This document shows, one piece after another, positions 25,912 through 34,545 of a stretch of 64,000 bases of DNA; within the stretch, counting starts at the first letter, position 1; the number at the start of each line of letters is the position of its first letter. A program made the position numbers and the translations under genes. The DNA is from Thermococcus sp. 2319x1 (lineage in GTDB: Archaea; Methanobacteriota_B; Thermococci; Thermococcales; Thermococcaceae), in contig NZ_CP012200.1 in assembly GCF_001484685.1 (NCBI RefSeq), positions 614,321-678,320 of the forward strand. Direction: 5' to 3'. The notes beneath the pieces are model-generated. The model saw only the letters and a program-made list of their open reading frames with translations, did no database searches and had not been told where the DNA came from.

Positions 25912-26994
25912 TTATGGAAGCGGAATCCTCTCGACCTCTATTCGATCCCACGTTGGATACTCCTCGACTATGTAGAACTTTACGTCCCCTTCTATTGCAT
26001 CGGCAAGCTCTTCTGCAACCTCTATGGGCATTTCAATCCGTCCTTTCTTTGTATTTATGTAGAGCCACTCCTCTGGAACCTCCGCTTCATTTACAAGCAA
26101 ATTGTAGAGCTCTATTAGGTCATCGTACTCCGCAATCCCGAACCTTAAGGTTCCCTCTTCCGTGATTTCCATATAGGGTTTGGCGACGTTTTTTGCCATT
26201 CTTTTAAGCCTGTTTCTCAGCTGAACAGCGTCCTTAAGCTTGGCTGTGCATAGGTGGTAGTTCAGGGAGGTGTTCTCTTCTCCCCATTCGAGGATTTTCA
26301 AGCCCAGTTCAAGGCTTCCCGCTATAGCTGAACTTTCGTTGCTAACAGTTCTAAGTCCTCTTGAGAGGAGGGCATCTAAATTGGTCTCACTGAATTCAAG
26401 TTCATTTATGTTGAGAAACCTCGCTTCACGGGCGTCTAAAAACTCGGCGAACCACTTAATCCTTTCTTCCTGCCCCGGAACACTCGGCACTTCTCCGCCT
26501 ACATCCCAATCAAAATCAAAAGCATTCTTTATGTTCTCAAGCTCTTTCTGGAAAATCCTTGAGTTGGGATTAAAAAGATCCGGGTGGAAGCGTATTTCAT
26601 CCAAACCCGCTGAGTAGAGCTTTTCAAGGTTCTCTCTTGTGGCCAATGCTCCAGTGGTGTAGAGGTGGATGTGGAACTTCTCTCCAAAGTTTTCTTTTAG
26701 GGCTTTTATATATTCCACAGTTCTGTCTATCCTCGAGAGGGGATCTCCTCCAGTAACTCCTGCACCCAAGGCCTCTTGGATTTTGGCCTCTTCTATTATG
26801 TCGTCAAGACTCTTTATCGGTCTTTCATTTGCATAGCTTACATCCCCTCTCCTCCAGGGACTTAGGGGGCAGTAGAAGCAATCTCTGGGACAAACTCCGG
26901 TTGTAAAGAGCACCAACTTTGCTCCCTGAACGCAGAGCTTGCACCCTTCCGGAAGCTCCCCAACTACATACGAATAATACTCGGTTCCTTTCAT
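25912..26994 (-). CDS. archaeal radical SAM protein (COG2108-like)
   Basis: This 360-residue protein has the radical SAM cluster motif CPRDCFYCPLSPWRRGD at about residues 34-50 (C-x3-C-x2-C), preceded by GCKLCVQGAKLVLFTTGV. A TIM-barrel middle (VTGGDPLSRIDRTVEYI, DEIRFHPDLF) and a C-terminal extension about 100 residues long follow. The family is widespread in archaea and usually annotated as pyruvate-formate-lyase-activating-enzyme related; its substrate is unknown. It is a single gene on the minus strand, 60 bp from the next gene upstream. Confidence 0.82.
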   Translation of the reverse strand: MKGTEYYSYVVGELPEGCKLCVQGAKLVLFTTGVCPRDCFYCPLSPWRRGDVSYANERPIKSLDDIIEEAKIQEALGAGVTGGDPLSRIDRTVEYIKALKENFGEKFHIHLYTTGALATRENLEKLYSAGLDEIRFHPDLFNPNSRIFQKELENIKNAFDFDWDVGGEVPSVPGQEERIKWFAEFLDAREARFLNINELEFSETNLDALLSRGLRTVSNESSAIAGSLELGLKILEWGEENTSLNYHLCTAKLKDAVQLRNRLKRMAKNVAKPYMEITEEGTLRFGIAEYDDLIELYNLLVNEAEVPEEWLYINTKKGRIEMPIEVAEELADAIEGDVKFYIVEEYPTWDRIEVERIPLP

Positions 26995-27031
26995 GGTTCC
27001 TCCCTACATGCAGATTCTTTAAAAACCTTTG

Positions 27032-27472
27032 CTACGCAACATCGACCTGCTCGTGTGTTGGCAGTCCCCTCTTGTGTTTGAGAAGTAACTCATAAAAGAA
27101 TTCTTTCATCTCCGGGCTCATATTGTCATCTAAAAGCAGATCCGCTTTTCCATTATAGCTCTTCTCGGCTTCTCTAATAAGTGTGTGAAGGGCTGGCAAA
27201 AGATGGTTTATCAACGCCCTCACAAGCTCTGGATAAGCATCCTCGTCAATTACTTCATCGCTTTCTAAGCCGAGATAAATCACGTATCCCCTCATCTGGA
27301 CTGCCAGCACAAACTCATTGTCTGCAATCTCAACAAAAGAAAAATTATAGCTCCTTGAGTCTGTTTTTGCTATCATAACCCCTCTTACAGATAACGTCAC
27401 CACTTCATCGTCAACCTCAAAGAGCAAATCCTTTGCAAGTTCTCTCTGGGCTATTGCATAGAGGTTTATCAT
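27032..27472 (-). CDS. conserved hypothetical protein downstream of rqcH
   Basis: This soluble 146-residue protein has no recognised domain. The first half is predicted beta strands (DDEVVTLSVRGVMIAK, NFSFVEIADNEFVLAVQMRG), the second half helices (PELVRALINHLLPALHTLI). Its ATG overlaps the stop of rqcH by four bases, so it is co-translated with the ribosome rescue factor. This suggests, but does not show, a link to translation. Confidence 0.7.
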   Translation of the reverse strand: MINLYAIAQRELAKDLLFEVDDEVVTLSVRGVMIAKTDSRSYNFSFVEIADNEFVLAVQMRGYVIYLGLESDEVIDEDAYPELVRALINHLLPALHTLIREAEKSYNGKADLLLDDNMSPEMKEFFYELLLKHKRGLPTHEQVDVA

Positions 27473-29421
27473 TCGACCACCTCCACAATCTCACCGTTTC
27501 CGGGTGGCAGGATTTGCATTAACTCATCAAGATCCACTTTGTATCCCCACTTCTCGAAAATTTTAGCTATTTTTTTGGCAAGTTCGCTCTTTTTTGTTCT
27601 TCCCGGGCGGATAATGATGTACCTATCCGTATGAGCCCTAACTGCATCAACAGGCCCACACATTGGGAGCTTCTCTCCTTCATACTCCACTATTCCGATG
27701 GCGAGCTTTAGAGGAATTCCGTGATACCAGTTTCTCTTTCCATAAACCATGAACGCACCTTTGCCAAGATACTCTCCGCTTGGAGCTTTCTTTGTAACTT
27801 GATTTGGATACGCCCAGTAGGCATCTGCTGAGTAAACGCCTTCACTCCATGCTTTTGACATTGAAACGGCAAACTGACATGCCTCAAATATGGTCTTTTC
27901 ACTCGCTTTCTGTCCGTCTTTGAGTACAACGTGAGGCGCTCCGTGAACATCAGCGTGACAATACAAGTCATTTTCGTTCATATGCTTTTTAACTACCATC
28001 TCATTGGTCGTTGCATCCTTCCCCCCTATAATGAGAAATCCTTCGCTGCTTATGAACCATCTAAACTTTTCAAACCACTTCTTCTTTCTTTTTTCAAGCT
28101 TTTTGACTTTAAGTTCCTTTTCTCTCTCTTCCTCAATCAGCTTTTCAATTTCTTGAATTTTTTTCAGTGTGTCTTCGTAAGCTTTTCTTGCTCCTTCCAG
28201 CTTGTGCTTGGCTTTTTTAGCTTCCTCATAATAAATCTCGGCATTTTCTCCTACGCTCCTGTTGAGGTAGAGCTTTACCTTTTTACTTTCAAGTTCGATC
28301 GTTACGGCCTTCTCTTTTGGATCTACATCTTTTATCATCTGAGCTACTTTATTGCTCGATTTTCTACCTTCTTCTATTCTTTTCTTGAATTCCTCCCACC
28401 CAAGCTTTTCAACTGCCTTTGAAAGCTCCTTGAGGAGATTTTCCACAAAGGTGAAGTTTGCATAGATTAAGTCACCAATCTCCTGATTTTCCTGCATTTG
28501 CCTCTCAAAACCTTTTATCATTTCTTCTTGCTTTCTAAGAGTAACCTCCAACCCTCTCTTTTTTTCCTGAAGCTTTTTGGTTCTCTCAATTTTTGCACTC
28601 TCAATGAGGATCTTTCCAAAATACTCATCTAAAGCCTCGCTGAAAGTCTCGAAGAATTTTTTTTCATAGCCTTCATACCACTTGAGCTCGATTGGAAGGA
28701 CATCTATGGGTGTGGAGTCTTTATATACTATGTTTGGCTTCTTTGGAGCGTTAAATACCTCTCTCATCTTTTCAAAAATCAGCTTAAGTTCTTCTTCGCT
28801 CAGCTCATTTGCTTTCTTTTTCTTGTCAATTTCAGCTCTCAGAAGAATTTCTTCTGCGTAGAGACCTCCCATGTTCATTTTTCTTGCCAATGCCCTTACA
28901 ATCTCAACGTCTTCTCCTTTAATTAATTCAACGAATCTCTCCCAGCTCACTTCTATGGGACTTTCCCTAGCTGGGGGAAGTTTATACTCATGCTTTGGTT
29001 TTATTGCTCTGTCTTTAAATTCTTCATAACTTAAAGCGCCAATGATAATGTTGTTTTCATCAACCAAAACTATGTTTCCTCTTCTAAAGAGCTCAGCTAT
29101 GAGAGTATAGTTCCCAACCTTAATCTTCACAATCCTGTCAAAGTCATGCTGCTCAATATTATCAAAAAAGCCTCCACTTAGGTGTTTGCGGAGAAGCATC
29201 GTGAAAGATGAGGGCATCTTTGGAGCTTCTTTTATGTAGCTTGTCAAGTGAATTCTTTTGCCAGCCTCAATTATTAGCTCTTTTCTCCCTTCTCCTGCTT
29301 TATGGAGCTTAATCCTAATCTCACTCCCGTCATGATAAATCTTGTCAATTCTCGCACCTTTAAGAGACTTAAGCTCTTCAACTATGTATTTGATGTCAAC
29401 GCTGCTCATTTCTTCTTTCAT
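27469..29421 (-). CDS. rqcH: RqcH/NFACT-family ribosome rescue protein
   Basis: This 650-residue NEMF/Rqc2/RqcH orthologue has an N-terminal NFACT-N domain with the conserved Asp-Arg pair in QHDFDRIVKIKVG, a middle with helix-hairpin-helix-like and long coiled-coil segments (residues about 280-460, rich in Glu/Lys), and a C-terminal NFACT-R domain (KFRWFISSEGFLIIGGKDA, HADVHGAPHVVLKDG). Family members bind the peptidyl-tRNA-obstructed large ribosomal subunit and, in bacteria and archaea, add Ala tails for degradation. ATG 29421 is used since AGGTGA lies five bases before it. It forms an operon with the 146-residue gene. Confidence 0.9.
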   Translation of the reverse strand: MKEEMSSVDIKYIVEELKSLKGARIDKIYHDGSEIRIKLHKAGEGRKELIIEAGKRIHLTSYIKEAPKMPSSFTMLLRKHLSGGFFDNIEQHDFDRIVKIKVGNYTLIAELFRRGNIVLVDENNIIIGALSYEEFKDRAIKPKHEYKLPPARESPIEVSWERFVELIKGEDVEIVRALARKMNMGGLYAEEILLRAEIDKKKKANELSEEELKLIFEKMREVFNAPKKPNIVYKDSTPIDVLPIELKWYEGYEKKFFETFSEALDEYFGKILIESAKIERTKKLQEKKRGLEVTLRKQEEMIKGFERQMQENQEIGDLIYANFTFVENLLKELSKAVEKLGWEEFKKRIEEGRKSSNKVAQMIKDVDPKEKAVTIELESKKVKLYLNRSVGENAEIYYEEAKKAKHKLEGARKAYEDTLKKIQEIEKLIEEEREKELKVKKLEKRKKKWFEKFRWFISSEGFLIIGGKDATTNEMVVKKHMNENDLYCHADVHGAPHVVLKDGQKASEKTIFEACQFAVSMSKAWSEGVYSADAYWAYPNQVTKKAPSGEYLGKGAFMVYGKRNWYHGIPLKLAIGIVEYEGEKLPMCGPVDAVRAHTDRYIIIRPGRTKKSELAKKIAKIFEKWGYKVDLDELMQILPPGNGEIVEVVE

Positions 29422-29570
29422 TAGTCTCACCTGAGGACGTTTATCTCGATAGTTTTTAAACTATATTGCAACTTGCCTTTCATGCCATAGCCAATTATTT
29501 TCTGGTAGGTTCTTTGGCGGTCTTCCGCTTTAACAGGAGAACTAAAATGATTTTGGAATACATTTAGAGG

Positions 29571-30332
29571 GATACTGTCAGGATAAGCATTGGAGTGTCG
29601 GGTTTAAATCCCAGACACCACCACAGAAGAAGAAAGGGAGGAAATATGCAAGCTGAAACCATTATTCACCATTTACTCCCTTAAAACCCCTTCACCTCAA
29701 CAAAATCCCACCAGAAAAGAAAGTCAGGACGGTAGAATTATTGCAAGGCTTAAGCTACAGACAGACCCAGAATCCTTGGAATTAGTCACACAAGAGCCGA
29801 AGCAGTTCAAAAAATAGCGGAAGCAATCTACCAGCCAAAACTCCTCGCAGTCAAAAAACAGAGAAACTTCATTGCAGTTGAGGAAACAATAATAAAAATC
29901 AACGGGAGGAAAAGATTCCTCTGGGCTGCAATTGACGTTGAGGGCAAGGGGTTTTAGCAATCTGGATTGCAACCCTTAGAAACTGATAGGTCGCCAGGGA
30001 TTTCATTCTGGTTGTTTTAAAGTCATGTGAGGGGCAGCCTGTCTTTCTGGTTGATAATGCTAGGGTACAAGCCAGCGTTTAAGAGTTTGGGGTTGGGTTA
30101 TCTGCTGTGACTTTCGGGCCGAGGAATTGTGTTGAGCGCTGGTTTGGGACGTTGAAAGGGGTACGAAGCTTTTCTGGAATAATTTCAGGGGTAAAGAGTG
30201 GAAAGCTCAGAAGTTTGTTTTTCTGTTTGCCTTCTGGTATAATTTTGTTAGGTTTCATTCTGGTTTTAAGGTCATCCGGTGATTTTACTGAGTGGCTTCG
30301 GGAGGTGATGCCACGGTTATCCTGACAGTATC
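29571..30332 (+). mobile_element. decayed IS element with 16-bp terminal inverted repeats
   Basis: Perfect inverted repeats GATACTGTCAGGATAA occur at 29571-29586 and, reversed, at 30317-30332, giving a 762-bp element. The interior encodes pieces of a transposase resembling the IS6-type elements of Pyrococcus (ISPfu group) in more than one frame. No flanking direct repeat is visible (TTTAGAGG left, AGCAAAAT right), which fits an old insertion or a deletion at one side. The insertion sits between rqcH and the UPF0147 gene. Confidence 0.7.
29646..30325 (+). pseudogene. transposase remnant (IS6-like)
   Basis: ATG 29646 begins MQAETIIHHLLP. After a shift the frame gives LKPLHLNKIPPEKKVRTVEL and GLSYRQTQ, and after another shift GISHTRAEAVQKIAEAIYQP and NFIAVEETIIKINGRKRFLW up to a stop in GKGF. 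Later pieces are VTFGPRNCVERWFGTLKG and a C-terminal fragment. The order matches a single DDE transposase of about 230 residues. The position expected to be the first catalytic Asp (VDET in related elements) reads VEET. At least three frameshifts or stops make it inactive. Confidence 0.65.
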
Positions 30333-30425
30333 AGCAAAATAACCGAAAGGTTTTAATAACCAATGTGCAATATATGGTGGAAAATTTTTAGTTACGAATT
30401 CTTACTTAAATTGGAGGTGATGGAA

Positions 30426-30680
30426 ATGAGCGAGGAAATGATCCAACAGATTATCCAAGTTCTGAAAGAGCAGGTTGTTCAAGATACAATCGTCCCAAGA
30501 AATATTAGGAAGGCTGCTGAACAGGCAATTGAAGTCCTAATGGATACAAGCAAGGATCCAACCGTGAGAGCCGCGGATGCTATTGCTATTCTTGAGGAGA
30601 TTAGCGAGGATCCAAACATGCCAATGCACACAAGAACTATAATCTGGGAAGTATTGGGCGCTTTGGAGCAGGTTAAATGA
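30426..30680 (+). CDS. UPF0147 family protein
   Basis: This small all-helical acidic protein of 84 residues (EEMIQQIIQVLKEQVVQDTI, NIRKAAEQAIEVLMD, ISEDPNMPMHTRTIIWEVL) matches the archaeal UPF0147 family of unknown function. ATG 30426 has GGAGGTGA five bases upstream; an in-frame ATG at 30420 overlaps that site. A TATA-like TTTTAATAACC lies at about 30350. It ends overlapping, tail to tail, the aldolase gene on the other strand. Confidence 0.85.
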   Translation: MSEEMIQQIIQVLKEQVVQDTIVPRNIRKAAEQAIEVLMDTSKDPTVRAADAIAILEEISEDPNMPMHTRTIIWEVLGALEQVK

Positions 30681-31245
30681 TTTGCTTGCCTTTTTCTTTT
30701 AGATACCATAGCTTTGCACTTTCTTCTACCAATTCCGCTTTGTAATAAGCTTCCCTTAAGCTTTTTCCGACGGTCACTATTCCATGATTCTGTAAAATAA
30801 CTGCATCGTAATGTTCTATATACTTTGCAGTCTCTTTAGCCAATTCCCAGCTTCCGGCTGGTTTGAACTCAGCTATGGGAATCTTTTTCAGGTATATCTC
30901 AGCCTCGGGTGTTATTATGGGGAGTTCTTCACTAAGCAACGTGGATGCAACTATCGAATAAGGGGGATGGAGATGGACTATAGCTCTTATATCCCCTCTC
31001 CGCTTGTAGCCTTCAACATGAAGTTTCCATTCCGAAGAAGGCTTTACTAAGCTTAGGACGTTCCCATCAAGGTCAATTATGGCTATTTGCTCTTGCGTAA
31101 GTTCACCCATAACAGACCCAGTTGCCTTTATGAAGATTTTTCCGTTGAAAAGAACACTCAAATTTCCTCCAAATGCCGCGGTTAGCCCTCTTTCGTGAGC
31201 CAGTCTGGAGTACTTAACAAGCATCTCCTTAACAATTCTGCTCAT
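30673..31245 (-). CDS. class II aldolase/adducin family protein
   Basis: This 190-residue zinc aldolase of the fuculose-phosphate/rhamnulose aldolase fold has GGNLSV near residue 26, IVHLHPPYS with two zinc His near 90, an acidic catalytic region PEAEIYLKKIP and a third His in LQNHGIVTVGK near 150. It cleaves or forms phosphorylated ketoses; the exact substrate is not fixed by the sequence. ATG 31245 is preceded by GGTGGTG and overlaps the stop of the upstream gene by four bases. Confidence 0.83.
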   Translation of the reverse strand: MSRIVKEMLVKYSRLAHERGLTAAFGGNLSVLFNGKIFIKATGSVMGELTQEQIAIIDLDGNVLSLVKPSSEWKLHVEGYKRRGDIRAIVHLHPPYSIVASTLLSEELPIITPEAEIYLKKIPIAEFKPAGSWELAKETAKYIEHYDAVILQNHGIVTVGKSLREAYYKAELVEESAKLWYLKEKGKQII

Positions 31246-31826
31246 TTTTTCACCACCTTTACTCCAAAACCGCAGGAGCTACAGTGGGCAATTCCCCCTT
31301 GCCACACAAGTCCATCGGCTCCACATATAGGGCACACCCCAAGTTTGCCACTTTCTTTCCATGCCTCATAGGTTTTCTCACTTATTACAAGAAAGATGTT
31401 CTCCTTTTCCTTTTCAAAATGTCCCAAAACTGGGGCACTTTTTAGTTCAAAAGTTTCCGCATCTATTATGACCGGCTCTATGCCAATGTTTCCTTCAAAT
31501 TCGAGCTCATTAGCCGGCATTATATCAACTATATAGGCATCGAGTGTTTTGTCTTGATACACCATGAGCTCTAGAGCGTCGCTTAAATCTCCGGAGGAGG
31601 AGAATATATCAACGGTTATATACTTTGCAGATGGAATCAAAAGGGCGAAAACGTACTTAGAGCGGAAGAGGGCAAGTCCCCTTCCCAAACAAACCTCCTC
31701 GAGACCAAGAGATGTCAATATTCTTCGAAAATCCTCGCCCTCTGGCATTTTCTTTTCTTGTAATATCTGATCTTTAATTTTTTCCGCGAGGGGCATTGCT
31801 ATCATTATAGGTTCGTAAAGTATCAT
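31242..31826 (-). CDS. conserved hypothetical protein with C-terminal zinc ribbon
   Basis: This 194-residue protein has no recognised enzyme motif in the first 160 residues (mixed alpha/beta, GRGLALFRSKYVFALLIPSA). The last 30 contain CPICGADGLVWQGGIAHCSSCG, a four-cysteine zinc ribbon. ATG 31826 is chosen since GGTGAG lies four bases upstream; an in-frame ATG at 31877 would overlap toward the tRNA. It overlaps the aldolase gene (ATGA), so it heads a two-gene operon. Function unknown. Confidence 0.72.
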   Translation of the reverse strand: MILYEPIMIAMPLAEKIKDQILQEKKMPEGEDFRRILTSLGLEEVCLGRGLALFRSKYVFALLIPSAKYITVDIFSSSGDLSDALELMVYQDKTLDAYIVDIMPANELEFEGNIGIEPVIIDAETFELKSAPVLGHFEKEKENIFLVISEKTYEAWKESGKLGVCPICGADGLVWQGGIAHCSSCGFGVKVVKK

Positions 31827-31885
31827 TGGCCTCACCATAGAAAAGTGGTAATCTCGGCTTTTAGATTTTGTTGTCACAAGAGATT

Positions 31886-31973
31886 TGGTGCGGGGGCGGG
31901 GATTTGAACCCCGGAACCCCTACGGGAGTGGATCTTGAGTCCACCGCCTTTGACCAGGCTCGGCAACCCCCGC
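31886..31973 (-). tRNA. tRNA-Leu (anticodon CAA), CCA encoded
   Basis: The minus strand folds as a type II tRNA: acceptor stem GCGGGGG/CCCCCGC, D arm, anticodon stem GTGGA/TCCAC with loop CTCAAGA (anticodon CAA), a long variable arm CTCCCGTAGGGG and a T arm with GGTTCAAATCC. The 3' CCA is part of the gene. No intron is seen. Confidence 0.95.
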
Positions 31974-32061
31974 TTTCTGTACATTTTCTCTATACACCAA
32001 TTCGGTTTTAAAAACCTTATGGTCTCAAAGTTTTATTATAAGCTCTGTTGCTTCCTGTTTT

Positions 32062-32107
32062 GTTATGAGTTATAAGTTATAACTTACAAGTGATAAGTTA
32101 TAAGTTT
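32062..32107. repeat. AT-rich repeated GTTATAAGTT-type motif
   Basis: Between the tRNA-Leu gene and rpiA the sequence repeats GAGTTATAAGTTATAACTT and GTGATAAGTTATAAGTTT; the core ATAAGTTATAA occurs twice and AAGTTATAACTT is palindromic. It lies 25-70 bp downstream of the rpiA stop. It could be a terminator-proximal element, a protein-binding site or simple slippage DNA. Confidence 0.4.
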
Positions 32108-32129
32108 AGAAGTTTGGGATAAAAAAGCA

Positions 32130-32813
32130 TCATCTTTCCATTCTTTTAACGCCATCCTTAGTGCCAACAAGAACGATATCCGCTATATCAGCAAAGATGC
32201 CGTTTTCGACAACTCCCGGGATGTTGTTCAGCTCAATCTCCATGTCAAGAGGATCTTCTATCCTTTCGAATTTTGCATCGAGGATAAAGTTCCCGTTGTC
32301 AGTTATCACAGGCCCGTCTTTTTTAACGCCCATCCTAAGCTCAGCCTTTGCATTGAAGACTTCAAGCTCTTCTTTTATAGCCCTCCATGCTGCAGGGATG
32401 ACTTCTATGGGGACTGGCATTTTCTGGCCAAGGTATTCCACGAGCTTGCTCTCATCAACGAGCACTATAAACGTTCCAGCCCTGTACTCAATGATCTTTT
32501 CCATAGTTAATGCTGCACCCCTTCCCTTGATGAGATTGAGATGGGGATCAACTTCGTCTGCACCGTCAATTGCGATGTCAATTGCATCAACTTCATCAAG
32601 AGCCACAACGGGGACGCCGTTCTCAAGGGCCAAGAGGCGGGACTGATGAGAGGTGGGAATGCCATAAACATCTTCAAGTTCCCCAGTCATAAGCATCTTT
32701 CCAAGCATTTGAATAAAATAAGCCGTTGTAGAGCCCGTGCCTAACCCGATTATCATATCATCGTCAATGAATTTCAGGGCCTCCTTAGCAACCATTCTTT
32801 TCATTTCTTCCAT
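32130..32813 (-). CDS. rpiA: ribose-5-phosphate isomerase A
   Basis: This 227-residue RpiA interconverts ribose-5-phosphate and ribulose-5-phosphate. Motifs in order are IIGLGTGSTTAYF (phosphate loop, near residue 21), IDIAIDGADEVDPHLNLIKG with the catalytic acidic pair (near 79-97), KGRGAALTMEKI and FILDAKFERIEDP. In Thermococcales it works with the ribulose monophosphate pathway to supply ribose. ATG 32813 lies three bases after the stop of the upstream membrane protein gene, so they are co-transcribed. Confidence 0.95.
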   Translation of the reverse strand: MEEMKRMVAKEALKFIDDDMIIGLGTGSTTAYFIQMLGKMLMTGELEDVYGIPTSHQSRLLALENGVPVVALDEVDAIDIAIDGADEVDPHLNLIKGRGAALTMEKIIEYRAGTFIVLVDESKLVEYLGQKMPVPIEVIPAAWRAIKEELEVFNAKAELRMGVKKDGPVITDNGNFILDAKFERIEDPLDMEIELNNIPGVVENGIFADIADIVLVGTKDGVKRMER

Positions 32814-32816
32814 CCT

Positions 32817-33140
32817 TCATCCCTTCGTTATGTTGTAGAGGAGAGACTGATTTGAGTAAAATTTCGGTTCAGGCTGCAGGATGAGGTTATAGCTAAAAAT
32901 CGTGAAGTACAGCCAGAACAGAAAGAATCCCCAAAAGCCCTTTCTAAGCAGAATTCTCTCATCTTTTAGCTCATCTGGAAGATCCTTAACAAGAGCGATG
33001 ACCACCTTTGGTGAGAGCAGATAAATCAGCAAACCCGCGATGTAACCCATTTGAGCCTGAGTTGAGAGGATTCCACTCACTATCCCTGCTATTGTTCCAA
33101 TTGCGTAAAATATGAGCGACATCTTGTTTTCAGCATTCAC
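32817..33140 (-). CDS. small membrane protein (possibly EMC6-like)
   Basis: This 107-residue protein has three hydrophobic segments: LIFYAIGTIAGIVSGILS, YIAGLLIYLLSPKVVIALV and GFFLFWLYFTIFSYNLIL, with a conserved LPDELKDERILLRKGFW loop before the last. The topology and size resemble archaeal EMC6-type insertase partners, a weak suggestion only. The start is GTG 33140 with AGGTGAT five bases upstream. It is the first gene of the pair with rpiA. Confidence 0.65.
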   Translation of the reverse strand: MNAENKMSLIFYAIGTIAGIVSGILSTQAQMGYIAGLLIYLLSPKVVIALVKDLPDELKDERILLRKGFWGFFLFWLYFTIFSYNLILQPEPKFYSNQSLLYNITKG

Positions 33141-33189
33141 CCTCTATCACCTAAAACTTAGTTTAAGGATTCATTTAAAATACTTTCCA

Positions 33190-34521
33190 TTACTCCTCAA
33201 AGTTCTCGAGCAGTCGCTCCCCTTTTTCAGTGAGCTTGTAGTAAACCCTTCTTCCCCTCTTGTACGCCTCTCCTATTAATCCAAGAGCCTCAAGTTCTTT
33301 TATGTGCTGATAAACTGCTTGATACTTCATTGGCTTTTCGAGGTTCTCCCAGATTTCATAGCCATACATGGGCTTCTCTCTTAGGAGCTTTAAAATTTCC
33401 AGCTTTGTCCCGCCAATTGAAAAACGCTCCCTCTCCTCTACATGGTAGCTCTTTAATCCCGAACCCGTAACTATCAAAGCTACTTTGTCCCCTTTTTCAA
33501 AATATCCACTTTCGTGGAGCTTTACCAAAGCCGGAATAACAACGGCCGAAGAATACTCAGCAAAGACACCCTCCTTAGCAAGAGCCCTTTCCCCAAAATC
33601 AAGCTCATCTTCCCTTACAACCACGGCCGTTCCATTGCTTTCTCTGACAGCTTTTATTGCAAGTTCCTTGTTTATTGGGTCTTTGACATATAACCCGAGG
33701 GCTTTGGTAAACTCCCTTCTGCTTTCTATCCCCAATATCTCAGCCGCTATTGGAGAGCAGTTTTCAGTTTGCACTGCAATTAGTTTGGGGAGCTCTTCAA
33801 TAGCGCCAATTTCTAAAAGTTCCCTAAAACCCTTGTAGATGCTATAGATGTTGCTTCCACTTCCCGTTGGTACGATTACATGGGTTGGGTTTATCTCTTC
33901 CCATAGCTCAAAAGCGAGGGTTTTCTGTCCTTCAAGCCCGATTACATTGTTTTCGGGGGTTATGTCATAGAGACCGTTTAACCGGGAGAGTTCTCTAGCA
34001 TATTCTATACACTCATCCACGCTCTCTCCATAGCGAATTATCTTAGCCCCAAAAGCTATCATCTGAATGAGTTTCCCTTTATCAACCTTCTTTGGCACGA
34101 CAACAAAGGCCTCTTTATTGGCCCTAGCGGCGTAAGCTGCTAAGGAAGCTGCTGCATTGCCATCGCTGGCAACTATGAATCCATTGCCGGCATATGGCAG
34201 ACCATATGAAACTCCTACCGTAGCAAGCCGATCCCTAAATGAGCCTGTTGGATTCCTCGTCTCGTCTTTAATAAAAACATCTATTCCAAGCTCTTCACCG
34301 AGTTTTGCTTTAACTAAAGGTGTTCCGCCTTCTTTTAGGGAAATTATTTTAGGCACACCGGGAAGTAGCTCTTTGTACCTCCATACTCCCCTCTCTCTGT
34401 TTTTCCATCTTTTGACATCCACTTTAGAATAATCATATGACACCTCAAGGAAAGCACCACATGAACATTTTGGGGGTATTATCTGTTTATACTCCCTTCC
34501 ACAGTTGGGGCACTTTATCAT
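33190..34521 (-). CDS. threonine-synthase-like PLP-fold protein with C-terminal winged helix, PLP lysine replaced by Arg
   Basis: The N-terminus has a two-CxxC-like zinc motif (CPNCG, CSCG). The fold-type II PLP domain shows LKEGGTPLVKAKLG, IKDETRNPTGSFRDRLA and the phosphate loop VPTGSGSNIYSIYKG, all typical of threonine synthase. The Schiff-base lysine normally in GSFKDR is arginine here (residue 96 from this start), read clearly as AGG. Residues 370-443 form a PadR/wHTH-type domain (MYGYEIWENLEKPMKYQAVYQHIKELEALGL). The protein may be a PLP-independent regulator or sensor rather than an enzyme. ATG 34521 is picked with GGTGGG five bases upstream; ATG 34524 and GTG 34527 are alternatives. 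Confidence 0.8.
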   Translation of the reverse strand: MIKCPNCGREYKQIIPPKCSCGAFLEVSYDYSKVDVKRWKNRERGVWRYKELLPGVPKIISLKEGGTPLVKAKLGEELGIDVFIKDETRNPTGSFRDRLATVGVSYGLPYAGNGFIVASDGNAAASLAAYAARANKEAFVVVPKKVDKGKLIQMIAFGAKIIRYGESVDECIEYARELSRLNGLYDITPENNVIGLEGQKTLAFELWEEINPTHVIVPTGSGSNIYSIYKGFRELLEIGAIEELPKLIAVQTENCSPIAAEILGIESRREFTKALGLYVKDPINKELAIKAVRESNGTAVVVREDELDFGERALAKEGVFAEYSSAVVIPALVKLHESGYFEKGDKVALIVTGSGLKSYHVEERERFSIGGTKLEILKLLREKPMYGYEIWENLEKPMKYQAVYQHIKELEALGLIGEAYKRGRRVYYKLTEKGERLLENFEE

Positions 34522-34545
34522 CATCACCCACCAAAAAATTAAAAA

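Noticed and set aside
29571-30332. Target-site duplication of the IS element
   Set aside because: The bases on either side (TTTAGAGG and AGCAAAAT) do not match at any reasonable length.
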